Below are positions 1 through 12,620 of a stretch of DNA of 64,000 nt, piece by piece. This DNA is from Sisyra terminalis (Eukaryota; Arthropoda; Insecta; Neuroptera; Sisyridae). A program made the translations under genes and the position numbers. A model generated the notes under the pieces. That model saw only the letters and a program-made list of their open reading frames with translations. It had not been told where the DNA came from and searched no databases. Within the stretch, counting starts at the first letter, position 1, and every line of letters starts with the position of its first letter. The stretch is from the NCBI GenBank assembly GCA_958496175.1, contig OY292278.1, positions 17,608,001-17,672,000 on the forward strand, given 5' to 3'.

Positions 1-1399
1 TTTAGTTTACCTTGAAGAATATATATCTTACAGCGGTTCCCGTTTAAGGGGATCATCTCGTACTACCTTCCCCTATATGTTAAATCTTTCCTTTTTCTTC
101 TTTTATATTATATAGCTTTTATTTGTATAAATGAGGCAACAAAAATAAATTTAGTATTTTCATAACTTATAATACCCCCTCTCAATTTCCCCAAGCCATT
201 ACAAATTTCGTCCAAATTTTTCGTCATGATTGCGGGAATTAAAAAAAAATTGTAATACCTTTTGGAAGTATAAAACTTTTGTTGAGTAATTGCAAAATCG
301 GAAATGCTTTTAACAACATATTATGTAGGTATGGAACATTGTAGTTATAGTTTTAGGATTGGGAGGATATTAGCATCAACGAAAAAAAAAAACAATAAAT
401 AAATTAGCCAAAACCCACTGAATGTAAGTATAGAGTGAAGTAATCGCTAATTACGCACTAAATATATTCTACGTTTAATATATTCAATTAAAAGTGATGT
501 AATCATCAACGTATAAATACCATCGGTTTATTATGTAGATTGTAAATGAATAGTAAACATTTCGCTATCTTAAAAAAATTTGGCAAAAACTTCCTCCAAG
601 GTTACTCTTTTTATTAGTTCACATTTTCGCTATTTTAACGACGTAAAAAAATTATCTATCTTTGTCGGGGATATTTAGGATTTAATGATTCCAACAGCAT
701 AATTAAAAATGTTTATTTGTTAATTTTTTGCTCTATTTTTTTTTCATTTGATACAACTTAAACCTAGTAAACTAATTCTGAAAGAAAATAAACATTAGGA
801 ATGATTTATAAAAAAAAACAGTGAAAAAGCAAGCAGCGGAAAGATTGATGATTTCTTGCTATTTTTTTTTTAATTTTTGTTTGTTTTCAGTTCCGTAAAT
901 AGAGCAATTAATTTAACGTAAATAGCTTTTTTTTTAATTTTTATATATTCTGTACTCTGTTTAATTGAAGCACAGCTCATTCTTAAAGTAAACGATTTTT
1001 TTAAACAAAAAAATATTTTAAAATTGATTAATACAATTTTTGCGTTGTTGTATAATTTATGATTGTTAGCAAGTTAATTCAACCGTAGCGATTAATTAAA
1101 ATTTATTGTTTTCTGTTTTTTATAAATTCTTCTCGTAAAGCGGAACTAAAACTGAATATTTGAGGTTTTTCAATACCATTAGGATTGTATATAAAATATT
1201 CAAATTTAATTTTTTGGATTTTAAAACCTATTTGTCTTTCTTGTCTTTTTAAGATATTACTTCCTTAATTTATTAAAAAGAAATATTATATTTCGTTATC
1301 TGTCTAACAAGTTCAATTTCTCAAGTGATGAACTTTTATATTTTCGATAAATTCTTCAAGTCTTTACAATAGATTCAATTTAGGAGTGTCTATTTACAA
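1..1399. other. AT-rich non-coding stretch
   Basis: Homopolymer A and T runs and no open frame with protein-like composition. I see no gene or repeat boundary here. Confidence 0.6.
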
Positions 1400-1419
1400 A
1401 AAAAAACATAAATTTTTTA

Positions 1420-2215
1420 TTCGATGAAAGATATCGAAACCTTGCATCGATGTTTATCGATATATCGCTTAAAAATATCGATGTACATCGAATACTTTCC
1501 TCAATACTTTGATTATCAAACTTTCGCTATCTTTAGTTTAGTACTTGAATGCAGAGAATGTAAAGTCAAAATAATAGGACTAAAAGCAGCAATGATTGAG
1601 CGATATAGTAAGATGAGATATAGCTTTTAAATAAAAACAAAATCTACCGGCTAGTAGAAATATTTTATTAGAATTTTAGACAAATACAATACAGAAAAGG
1701 TTTTTATCTATCTAGAAAAACTTTATTTTTAGACTAATTAGTTAAGATCAATGATGTTTAGGCAGACTTTGCAGAAATAAAATTTTACTAAATCGTTTTC
1801 CATGCATTCCATTCCTCTGCTGGTTGCCTATTTGAGCAGCCTTTGAATAAAATAATAAATAATCCTTCGGATGAAAAAGAAGTACCAATAGTAGCCAAAG
1901 ATTAGAATGGACTTTTGTAAAGCTAAGGAAATTGAACTTAGTTCACTTCAGATTTTGAATAGATTTTCGTTGTATCTTTTCTACAGGACGACGTAAATAT
2001 ATAGACCGTTAATTGTTAATTAAATTTAGTGAAAATTTAAATAATTTAGAATGTTAAAATTTGTATTTTCATTGTTAAATTTTCATCATTGTAAAATCGA
2101 TATTTTTGATATTTCGAATAGAAAAACTCTTTGTCAAAATATCAAATTAATCCGATATATCGTCTGGAAAACATCGAGTAGCTACGATGCATCGATGTTT
2201 AGTGAAAGCCCTTCG
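1420..2215. mobile_element. possible hAT-like element with ATCGATG subterminal words
   Basis: Clusters of ATCGATGTTT and TATCGATATATCG occur at about 1420-1510 and again, partly inverted, at about 2090-2215. Such clustered, partly palindromic words at both ends of a stretch under 1 kb are typical of nonautonomous hAT-type DNA transposons. The same CATCGATGTTT word recurs near 58.98-59.07 kb beside a clear TAGGG-type end. Exact termini and a target duplication are not visible here. The short frames over both clusters come from the repeat. Confidence 0.25.
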
Positions 2216-5139
2216 GAGCCTAGTCCAGTTCACCAATTTTTTCTCCTTCTTTTTTTTATCGGGAATTTTTTTCTACAACTGTTAATGGGGGTAGTTAGCA
2301 GTTTTCTTGGATGCATAACGATAATTTCGGATGGAGGACGAGTAAATAAAATTACATGTATCCTATAAAAGTTTATTTTTTTAAACCGTTTTATAACTTT
2401 GGTTGTAATTTTTTTCCATGAAACCTCTATATTTCTAGGTAAAATTAAACATAAATGTTATCAATTTGCTGAACTAAAAATTTAAGGTCACCCAATTTCG
2501 GTTACCAACCCACGTTTAACATTTATAATACTTTATTATCCCAGGGAGATAACATTAATTCTGCTAAGTTTTTTCTTAAATGAAATCAATTAATGCAATT
2601 GTTTAAATTACCAAAAATTTACCTAATTGTCATATTTTATTTAATGTATAACATTTTATTTAATGTATAATGTGTTGTATAACAATTACCTTATTACTAT
2701 AAAAATATTTTTTATCGCTATTAGCTTATTACGACTCATAGTAATTATTTTTAAACTAAGTAAAGTGAGGATAATTCAGATTAGGAAGTGATAAGTATCA
2801 ATTATTCTTTATTGTATTAAACGCGAACCTTGACACTATAATTTAATTACTGCGATATAAATAATATAGATAAAATTGCTACAAATCTTTTAACAAGCCT
2901 TTTGTTGTTCGATATTATTTATAGAATTTTCCTTAACTTTTATTTATTGTAAAGAAAAATGGTAGACAATCAATTAAAGAAAGGCAACGCGATGGATACA
3001 GTAGAAATGTATTATTGGAACAAGAAACACAATTTGAGGTTTGAGCATACTTTGGGAAAACATAGAAAAAATCTTTATTATATATTTTTTTTAAAAATTT
3101 ATCTTTCAAATTTCTTCCTTCTTCTACTCCTCCTTAACATCAACAATATCTTTAGAAAGTCAAAAGTTCAATATATTTTTTGAACTAATCCATAGGTAAT
3201 ATTGTGATAATTGTCATGAATGTATTATTCAGTAGTAGTATTTAGATTGATAATAACTTGCCAACAGTCTCCACATAGTCTCATCATTTATTTGATAAGA
3301 GATTCCTAGATTTGGTATTATAAGAGACCACGAATACCTACTACATTTTTTTTTACATTTTTGTCGTAAAATAAAATATTTTTTTACTTATTGTATAAAA
3401 TTTTAGTTTCCAGTAAAATGTTTTCTTTCTTTTTTGAAAACCACCCTTAAAATTTTAGCCCCTAAAAACGATAAGGTTTAAGGATGACCATTGACCACAG
3501 TAATGAGAACTAAGAAATGGTGGAAAATTTGGAGATTATTAGGAAAGACAGGATTTTTTTCCAAAAATTTGTATTCACCGGGAGCGAACTGAATTGATCG
3601 CAACGCTAATAGTAGTCAAAATTTCATTAGGTTATGCTCGTATTACTATTGTTGTAAATAAAGACGTTTAAAGTTAAAATTACTGATGGTTAAAATATTT
3701 ATATATGTCAAAATAAACAGAATTCACTGATATATCAATACTTTTTCCTATTGTATCCATATTTCTTTTTTTTTAAACGACAATAATCAAAAGTTCGGTA
3801 ACGAATTCACATTATGGATAATTTAGCATAATTTAATGCAGCCGTCAGATGTCGTTTCCATCGTGCACGGAGCAAATAGTAACTAACCATTAACAATGCA
3901 TTGATGTAACTAGCGCCCAAAAGCTCCACGTTCAACAATAAGCCTATTTCCGTTTCTTGGGAAGTATTAACGAAGAATTACTCATGTATATAACAAACAT
4001 TATAAAATAATAATGCTTTGTTAAATTTTTATTTCTGTTCACTTAATTAGTTGAATCCATTAAAATTCTGATATCATACAGCTTTAAAAAGCATAATAAA
4101 CATAAAAGAAATAATTGGATTGTATAATTTATGATATACACATTTTCTCAAATTTATTTTTATAAATGTGTTCTTTTTCTTTTTTGGGACATAAAAGTAT
4201 TCAAAATTTCCGTAGAGGAAATATGAAGTAGGTTCTATCCAATAAAGAACTCATATGGTTAAGCCATAAGCATTCTGCGTCATTTTATTTATCTTGTCTG
4301 TTAAATATTTACATTGAAATGTTATTTTGGAAACGAGAAAAATATTTACTTTTACGATATAAAAATATCACCACATTTACTCAGACGTTTACCTTGAGAT
4401 TACTATTCCACCACTGTTGTTAATAATGTATTATGTCACACGAATTAAGAAGGAAATTGGCATATGATTGAACGATATTATGATGATGGCACATGAATTT
4501 TTTTTTTCGAGTTATCAATAACACCCAATAGTGTTTTTCAACCTATATTTTGTATTCGATCTAGAGTCTTTAAGCTTAAGTAAACTATTTATATTTTTCA
4601 TATCTTACACATAATCGACAGCTTTATACAGTATGTGTCTGAAGTTCTATTTCTGTATAGGTACAAACTGTATTAATTGGAAATCAAGCGATAAAATCGT
4701 TTTAATATCTTAAAGTTAATATCTTTTAGTATTTTAACTATTTATCTGTCCTATTTGATTTGAAATCATTTTTTTTTTAATTATAAAACCGATATTATTT
4801 TATCAATGTATCAATGATATTAGTTAAAATATGGGGCAATGTTAGTATGATAAATAGATTATTTTCATAGATAAATTTTTATTTGATTTTTTTCGAAAAA
4901 CTAATGCCTCAAATCAGGCTCGGCATTGTAAACAGCAATGCAAATTCCTGTAAAAAATTAGAAGTACTTTAGAAGTTATAAGTAATTATGGTAAGGTTAA
5001 ATTTTGTCACGAGTTCACAACATTCCTAAAGTTTAAGGAATGATCATGAGATCATATAATCATAGATCTTCCAAGTGGCATTCTCTTTCCAGAAGAAAAT
5101 TTGTAAATCTTAATCTTCTTTTTTTCGTGCCCCTTCAAC
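2216..5139. other. AT-rich non-coding stretch
   Basis: No supported gene. The only structure noted is the short tandem duplication at 2630-2669. Confidence 0.55.
2630..2669. repeat. short tandem duplication (19-bp unit, two copies)
   Basis: The word ATTTTATTTAATGTATAA occurs twice back to back. It looks like replication slippage. Confidence 0.6.
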
Positions 5140-5420
5140 GCTGATGATTAGCAAGCATCATGAATCATGATGTATTTAGAAAGGATGCCCTAAGGGGCCT
5201 TAAATGCAGTGGTTTCCCGTTGCCTGCTACTTCCGTATGTCGTTTACTTTTGCTGATAAATTCCTCCACCTTAAGGGCGATTTGTCAACTCCAGAACAAA
5301 ACAGTGCTCAACACAAGGCCTTGGTTCTTTTAGTGTTGGCTTATCCCGGCTCATATTCGATCCTCTACCTATTTAACCACCATTTCAGAAGTTCAGAATA
5401 AGGATTTTTGCTTTATCGAG
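5140..5420. other. GC-richer open stretch of unknown origin
   Basis: Base composition is clearly less AT-rich than the flanks, and one plus frame stays open for 65 codons from 5204 to 5401. It reads MQWFPVACYF and onward and includes FADKFLHLKGDLSTPEQN. The edges are abrupt and there is no splice donor of good quality. It could be a fragment of a dispersed repeat, a retroposed fragment or a broken exon. I do not recognise the peptide. Confidence 0.3.
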
Positions 5421-5785
5421 CTGGGCAAAGAAACAATACTCATTATTTTCCACCACTTTTGGAGAATTGTGTTTAACTGGTGGAAATATGAAATCCTCAG
5501 AAAGCTTGGAAATGTAAAGTTCTTTAAAAAAAAAAGATTTTCTCAACGATCTTCCTGATATAATACGAAAACTGGTACGAAATTCACGGAAATTTTTCGT
5601 TTTTCGTCACTTTTCGATTAAAATACAGAAAATAGAGAGAAGGCTCGAAGGGGGTACATTGGGTTACTTCAAATAAAATTCCTTTATTTTCGAAGGTATA
5701 ATAACAAAATGACTACTTATTAACTTTAGAAACAAAAAAACTTTTATGAATTGTTATTTAGTGCTGCATTATAACTACCAAGTAG

Positions 5786-6295
5786 GGATTACAAAATTAT
5801 GAATACCAGTATCCCGGAATTCTAAATACCGGTATTTTGAGCCATTTTTACAATTTTGTAATACCGGTATTTACAAGTTTAAATACCGTTTTTTCGGTAT
5901 TTACTAGAAAGTTTTTAAATTTTCTCCACTATAAGTTCAGAAGTCACCATCATAGCAAAATAGTATATACAAAGCTTACGTCCCAAGCTTAATGACAAGC
6001 TTAATAACAATAGATGAATGTTTTTACGATCTCATTTAGAAAAATGTAATCTTGCCACAGACTAAATAGTAATATTTACACTCTTTTGGGATTTAAATAC
6101 GTAATATGTTCCTTCGTCCTTTACTTTTTTGTGATTCTTTACATAATGTTTTAATTATAACTAATTTTTTGAGATATTTATTATTTCTAATAAAACTGGA
6201 AAATTAATCAAAGAGACACCCTATTATCGGTATTAAAACCCATATTTCGATATTAGGATCTCGAAAATACCGAATACCGGTATTAAACTTTTGGT
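5786..6295. mobile_element. hAT-like element with ATACCGGTAT subterminal palindromes, right end lost
   Basis: The left end begins TAGGGATTACAAAATTATG and is followed by repeated ATACCAGTAT and ATACCGGTAT words. Inverted versions (ATCGGTATT, ATACCGAATACCGGTAT) sit at about 6224-6285. A TAGGG-type end followed by a short repeated palindrome is a common organisation of nonautonomous hAT elements in insects. The expected inverted TAGGG end is not seen on the right, where the sequence passes straight into a SINE at about 6296. The SINE or a deletion may have removed the right terminus. Class assignment is by family knowledge, not by a transposase. Confidence 0.4.
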
Positions 6296-6427
6296 CCGAT
6301 ATTGTAATTTCTTCTACCAAGTTCTTTAGCGACTCAAGGGATAATAAAAATCCGTAAATCGAGAAATATTCGAACCCAACACCTACCAGTTTTGAAGTGG
6401 TCATCTTGACCACTCGGCCATCAGTAG
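6296..6427 (-). mobile_element. tRNA-derived SINE, copy 1
   Basis: Read on the minus strand, the head is GATGGCCGAGTGGTCAAG, a tRNA Ser/Leu-type box A. About 30 bases later comes GGGTTCGAATA, which matches box B. The body then shows TTTCTCGATTTACGG and TTGAGTCGCT. The same order of blocks occurs in copies near 9.5, 14.1, 16.3 and 16.6 kb on both strands, which defines a dispersed family. It would be transcribed by RNA polymerase III if intact. This is the copy with the best-preserved promoter boxes. Confidence 0.65.
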
Positions 6428-8259
6428 ACTTAAGAAATAATTAATTCGGATATTTTTTTTTACACAAGAATTAAATTTGATGTCAAAATACCAATACAAA
6501 TTTTTTTTTCATCCGTGAAAATATCAATTGAGAAAAATTTCTATATCAGTATATAGTCAAAATTGGTATTCATTCGTTTTCTTTTTAAAATAAACAAATA
6601 TAATAAAATCTCAAACATCATAATCTTCTTTCATGATTTACGTATCTTTTTAAATCTTGAGTTTTCCAGTCATTTTCGTTAATTTGATTCTCTAAATGAC
6701 CATTTTCTTGAAATACTTTTCCACGCACTGTATTTTCTTTAATGATTTGAGATATATCTTCAATTTTGTACATTTTTAATTCGCGGGGTATGGAAGTTCT
6801 TTGCTCACTGACGTAATTGAAGACCAAAAATTTCAATTTGCAAAATCCAAAGTGTATCATTTTCATAACGGTTAAATGAAGAAAATGACAAAGCGTTAGA
6901 TTCTGAATCTTCGCAAAATAAAAATAAAGATATATTTTTATTGTATACTTAGCGAATGTGAAAGTAAGAAGATTGATTAATAAAATTTCATAATTCATAT
7001 TTTGGAATTTTTGGTTTCGGATTTTTCGTTATTTTGAGTTTTAGTGAGCCTATAGTTTTTGATCTCTACTTTTCAGTTTAAGCATTTTTCCATACAATTG
7101 ACTAACTTAATATACGTAGAGCTCAATATATGTAATTCAGAATGTTCATCTAACTATTATGATAGGTATAAAGATCAATTGCATTGTATATTTTAATTTT
7201 TATTTTCCATTTCTTTCATATATGTCAAGATTTGCAATAGTAATCGTATGAGATTATCATATAATATCTTAAGTTCAAAAATGGATGTTTCAATTTTGAA
7301 GAAAGTTTTTTCGAGGAAAAAGTTATTCAAAAAATTAGTCATTCGAGGAAATAAAAACTGTCTTACATTAGATATTCTTTGCTCACTAGTACATAGAATA
7401 GTAATCATTCTACTAAGATACCCAAATTTGAAAATTTGCTAGTATTAACTTATAGACGCAATATTTTGTTTTTGAAGTTATAAACTTGGATACATTAAAG
7501 CTTTGACAGTTGGAATGACGCCACAGTGCTTTATTTTGTTATCTGTATTACATAACATCAGTAGGCGATCGATTTAAGGGAGAAAACATTAACAAAAGAT
7601 GAATTTCCAAGAATTTTTCTCACACAAAAGCTCTATATTAGTAAATTTTCATTGAAATAATTTTCAATTATCGTATAATACAAATGTATCGTTTGATATT
7701 TTTCTAAAGAAGCCTGCTTTTTTTGGAGCTTACTGTACCAACCCTTAGGTTTATTTGTGAAAAAATTATCTCTTCAATTAACTTTTATTTGCTCTGGAAT
7801 GACTTCAGAGACACTCTTAACTCTCGTTTTTTTCATTTTATATTATGTTTCAAGTTCATACTAACATATATTTTTATTTTTTTTATTTTAACTTATCAGC
7901 AAGGGAGTATAAACAAGTGTCAATCATGTAATTTAATTCCTCACAATAATAATAATATTGTGGCCTAGATCTTGAGACATTTCAACAATCTTTAATAGAA
8001 ATGACCTGCGTCAATATACTAGTGTGAGATTTAGATAGATTCCTATTATTGTTTTCAAGGGTAGAACCGAAGGTAGCCATAATACTTATTCGCACTTTTC
8101 CCAATCCAAAATGTAACTCTTTAGTGCCAAAATACATGCATAAAGTCACGTATTTTTTAAAAAATAATATTTTAATTTTTATTTCAATCCAAAGACTTGT
8201 TAGTTTTTCCTGTATTGATTACACGTGGCAACAGTTCTCCCTATTTTTACTACGCATTT
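6428..8259. other. AT-rich non-coding stretch
   Basis: Several overlapping short frames on both strands, none protein-like. No gene seen. Confidence 0.5.
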
Positions 8260-8640
8260 TACAACCCTGACCACCCTTTCATACGAACATACAGAGTTTC
8301 ACTCAACAGAGTTTCCCCTATTTTCCATCTTACTTTCTTTCATGTTTATTATGATTTTCCCAACTTTCGCTTTTGTCGATTCATCTCACTTTCGTTTTTA
8401 GAAAAGCGATAGCCCACTGCGTTGTTTCATCTCTCTTATTCACTATGTATGTTTGGGCGGGAGCTTTGGAGCTTTCCGCAGTCAAATTTATTATCCTATT
8501 CTATCCTTCACTAGAGCCGACACAGGACGAATCATTACGAGCGGTTCCGATCGAAAGCGGCCGGTTTTTCTCTCATTTCCCGGCGAATTTTCCTTATTGC
8601 GTCGTATAAATGTAACGATTTTATTATGCTCCTGCAAGCT
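8260..8640. promoter_or_regulatory. GC-richer island, possible regulatory block
   Basis: A 380-bp block that is richer in G and C and contains several CpGs (for example GAGCGGTTCCGATCG and CGGCGAATTT near 8540-8590), set in very AT-rich DNA. Four overlapping plus frames stay open only because the block is stop-poor. No start, splice or TATA arrangement fixes an exon. It may be a promoter, an enhancer or an old insertion. Confidence 0.25.
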
Positions 8641-9225
8641 TCACAAATATAGAAAAATCTTTCATTGAGATATTTTTCAATTGACAGCTATAATAAAAAT
8701 ATAAAATACATAAAATATATAAAATAGCCATTTGATGGATATTAATTTTGAAATTATAAGTATAAAACTTGTAAAATTTTATATAAACCCTTGATTACTA
8801 TATTTTTTATTTCAAATATATAAAGAAATAGCTATTACTATAATAACAAAATGTGTTTATTGGTGCTTTATGAGAAAATTCAATAAACAATTACCAAACA
8901 ATAACTAAATAACAAAAGAAGAGAAAAAAAAACGAATTAGAACAAATCAAATATACCTAATAATGCTCAAAATTAATTAAAATATAAATTACAATACCAT
9001 CACTCATTTATTAACTAAGTATTTTCCATTTTAATTACTTATTTATCTTTGTTAATTGTAAAAGTCAATTGCTTATAAAAATCCATATACTTTTATAGTA
9101 TTTTTCAATCTTCAACCTGCAATATCATAAAATCTGCGAATATTTGAATTTGTTCATCAAAAAGCTTAAGATCCTCAAAAGTTTTAAAAAAGTTTCGAAG
9201 CTTTTTAAAGTTTTTAAATGTTTGC
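8641..9225. other. AT-rich non-coding stretch
   Basis: Nothing recognisable beyond A/T-rich short words. Confidence 0.55.
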
Positions 9226-9230
9226 AAGTA

Positions 9231-9378
9231 AATTAATGAATTATTATGTATGTCCTATGACTCAATCTCTTTATTGAATATGACGCGCTTCAACATATAA
9301 TAATAGGATAGACATAATTTTTAATTAATTTATTAATTGTGACTCGGAAATAATAAATATACTATTTATCAATGTTTG
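9231..9378. repeat. dispersed foldback-type repeat, copy 1
   Basis: This segment matches 55425-55552 over most of its length. Shared blocks include TTAATGAATWATWATGTATG, TATGACTCAAT and ATTAATTGTGACTCGGAAAT followed by TTATCAATGTT. In the 55-kb copy the first part is a near-perfect palindrome. Here the right arm has diverged. It is probably a nonautonomous DNA element. Confidence 0.6.
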
Positions 9379-9540
9379 CAAATAATTGTAAACCTTAAAG
9401 AATGCCTTTCTCATAGAGTTACCCACTGTAAACTTCAAAAAGTCCGGAGATCTTACGACTAAATCCGCAAGTTGCAATTAATAAAAAAAATCGTGTGTTT
9501 ACAAGAAAAATTATTCAAAATTAAAACGAAAAACCATCCT

Positions 9541-9657
9541 ATTGGTGTGGCTGAGTGGTTAAGTTTGAATTTAGTATCGAGCAAATTTTCAACATTTCTC
9601 GGTTTACGGGTTTTTATTAACCCTAGAGTCGCTTAAGATTTTTGTAGTTATAAAATA
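9541..9657 (+). mobile_element. tRNA-derived SINE, copy 2 (internally deleted)
   Basis: The head TGTGGCTGAGTGGTTAAG matches box A. The body CGAGCAAATTTTC, TTTCTCGGTTTACGG, CCCTAGAGTCGCTTAAG follows in the same order as the other copies. The segment between box A and CGAGCAAATT is about 25 bases shorter than in copies 1, 3 and 4, and box B is degraded. A source of transcription is therefore unlikely. Confidence 0.55.
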
Positions 9658-11988
9658 TCTTCAAAGATAAAAAGCAGCAAATTTCCAGCAAATTAAAAGA
9701 CCTCCAAGGGCCTTGGAAAAATAAATTTTAACCATTATTTACAACACTTAAGGTCTATATTTTCACTCATAAATGGATAGATCATACCCTTATGATGACC
9801 ACTTATATTTAGGGGCACTAGTTTCACTTATGGATAGATAGACTTTAATTTTAAGATACCTAATTGATAGATTAAAACTTATTGCTTAAGATAAGTTTAA
9901 ATTTTCATTTAATTTGAAATACACACGTGTTCTCTAATTTCCAGATATTTTATCTGAAGGATAAATTTTCCGATCTTTATGGGAAAATACTGACTTTTGA
10001 TAGAGGAAAATTTATGTGGTAAATAAATCCTTCATCTTTATCATACACATATCACTTTTTGATGAAAATACGCATATTTTGTCTATCCTCAGAATTAAAT
10101 TTTATCTGGAAGATAAATGTCACTCTCTAGATATGGAAATACTCACATTTATTAATATTAAAGAAGAAAGAAACTATTATTATGTGATATTCTTTAATAA
10201 TTAAGGACATCACTTAGACACGTGTTCATTGCTAGTGATTATAAAATGATACATACCTAATTTATTTATTTTTATTGTATTATTTATCACTTACTGTTCT
10301 TTAGCATTGGTCAAAGATGCATTTTTACAATAGTACAAAAGTTGAAATAATTAAGGCTAGGAACCCTTCGGGTTCAAAAGAGAAAAGGTAAATACAAAAA
10401 CCTTGGCAAAGATATGTTAATGTAAAGAAAATAAAACAATTTCCTTCATTTTTTCGAGTTCATATATCGCCATATAAAGCCATCATTCTTAAAATGCAAA
10501 TCTCGGATATAAAAATAAAGTTTATAGAATTTTATCTAATCACTTAATTTAACCTTTTTCCTAATTGATTATTTGAACCACCCTTATTGATGTAATATGA
10601 CAAAATGGATATGATATTGTAATATGAGTTTTGTATTAATGATTTTTCTGCGAATGATTTATAATGTTATGATGTTACGTAATCAATTATTTTTTTATGA
10701 ATCGGCTGTTAGGTACTTGGCTTGTTGTAGGCAAAATTTGTTGTCAATTATTAAACCATAAGAAGTATTAAAGTGCCGTTACTTGATGGGACAAGGGATA
10801 ATAAAAGAAGGAATTTATGTGCGATTTAAGGGTCCAAAAATCTTGAGTCTAAGTATAGTATATATTTGCAAGTAAATACCATAGTATTCGATTGAAATTA
10901 GTTAATACATTCGAAATCGATACAAAATTTCGATTTTTCTTTTAGTTGAACCCGAAACCAAAAGCCTCTTGTCGTCATCCCTTTCGAACAATCTAATTTA
11001 AATAGCAAGTTTACCCCTGCTACTTAGCCCATGTTTCGCTTATTTTTCAGGATTTCTGTGCTTTTTCTTCTTGAATCAATTTTTCCCATTTCTGCCCGTA
11101 GGTTATTCGTTCTTTAAATATCTAGTGCATGTATTATCTTCAATTGGTTGAAATTCATTATCCTGAAAGGTTTGGTTATTGTTTAGTTGAAGTATTTGGT
11201 TAATGTTATAAAAGCACAGACGACAGATTTTCTGCTGAAACCAATCTAAAATTTTTCTGTTATTTATTAATTTTTATTAATTGTGTTTTTCAAGTACTTA
11301 TAAGATGTATATTCTTCATTTTTTTCAATTTTGGTGTATCTAGCCCTCGATTCTGTATTTAAGTCTTATAGCTAAAGAAATACGGTAATTCCTTCCACAA
11401 TTATATCAGATTTTCGTTTATTGTTGTACAAAAATCGTTGAAATTATATAGTTAATTATATGTAAGCTTTATTTCTTCTTAAAAAAAAGGATTTATTTCG
11501 AGGCGGGTCACCTCAAAAGTTAATTGCGTTCAACTATTAAATTTTTATACATTTTTATTTTTAAATCAATTGATGTCGAAAATTGTTCATTTTATGCCTT
11601 TCTTTAAGTGATCGTCAAATAGCATAATGAGGTTCTAAAAATTGCATAATGTAATCACATTTTTAAAACTGATCTTTAGATAAACAAACGCTTGTAAAAA
11701 AAATATCAGGAAAAATATTTATGAGTTACATTTGCTGCGTACTTGGCACGAAGTTCAGTCTTTCTGGTTCCTATGAATATAATATATATGTATAATTCCG
11801 CAAGAATTCCTATATTTAACTTACCAAAACTATTTTCAGGGTAATATTTCCTGTGAAATAAATAATTTGAACTTAATTAGGATTACTATAAAATTTGATG
11901 ATTAGAACTGTGAAAATTAGCATTGAGGATTCTAAATTTGGTTGCATTCTACAATTTTCTTTAGTTTTATTTCTAATTTATTTTTTAG
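9658..11988. other. AT-rich non-coding stretch
   Basis: No gene or repeat found. The pyrimidine-rich sequence just before 11989 is a good 3' splice-site context for the exon candidate that follows. Confidence 0.5.
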
Positions 11989-12133
11989 GAGATTAATAAC
12001 AGCTTGGAATTGAAACACCTCGAAAAAGCACAAGGATTCGTTACGTTATCCCCGAACGTAGCAGAGCGTGAAAAAGATTCATCACAACGCCGCCGCCATC
12101 AGGATCGAGAAGTTGAACTTGGCTGTGTTTTTG
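11989..12133 (+). CDS. candidate internal or alternative exon, product unknown
   Basis: A stretch ending TTTATTTTTTAG (AG at 11987-11988) is followed by 145 bases with one fully open frame, then GGTAAGTG, a strong donor with its GT at 12134-12135. The frame gives 48 residues starting EINNSLELKHLEKAQGF, passing through NVAEREKDSSQRRRHQDREV and ending ELGCVF. The other two plus frames are closed within the first 25 bases. The peptide is charged and coding-like, and the block is richer in GC than its surroundings. The exon would enter in phase 0 and leave in phase 1. It contains no ATG, so it would be internal, or 5' UTR with fortuitous openness. I recognise no domain. A 124-codon frame starting at 12068 runs past the donor and is less likely to be real. 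Confidence 0.35.
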
Positions 12134-12620
12134 GTAAGTGGAAATTTAAAATTAAGTCTTACTAAAGTCTTCGAACTTGCTACAAAAATAGCCCAATCTA
12201 AAAACACTAAGTGCGTCAAGAAAATTACCTCCCCCATTGTTCGAAACGTTAATTTTGGGTTTCCCCGCTTATTCATTGACGTATTCGTGTATGACTGCAA
12301 AAATCTATTAAAAGTTCTGGTCGCTCTATCGAATAATGTCCCATGCCATGTATTCTGTCTATTTAATCTAACCCCTGCCAAATCTGAGGAAAAATCGCAC
12401 GAAAAACGGGGTCACCAGCACTATATTATCGAAACAGTGTAATGAAAGGAAAAACAGAGCGGCACGTTCACGGTTCATCACTTGAAATCACGCGGAAATA
12501 ATTCCACACCATCCCAATTTTGAATTCGGCAAAATTAACGCAGATATTACATGTCCTCATACCTGTTTTTATTCAAATTTTTATAGTTCATTTCCGCGTT
12601 TTCGGAAGAATGTAGAACAC
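12134..12620. promoter_or_regulatory. GC-richer sequence downstream of the exon candidate
   Basis: The raised GC and CpG content of the exon candidate continues to about 12600 (for example GAGCGGCACGTTCACGG near 12460). Open frames exist on both strands across it, but none has recognisable content. It could be a regulatory element in the following intron, or part of a promoter region on either strand. Confidence 0.25.

Noticed and set aside
12068..12442. 124-codon plus frame starting at GTG
   Set aside because: It has no ATG at its start and ignores the strong donor at 12134. The exon reading is more economical.
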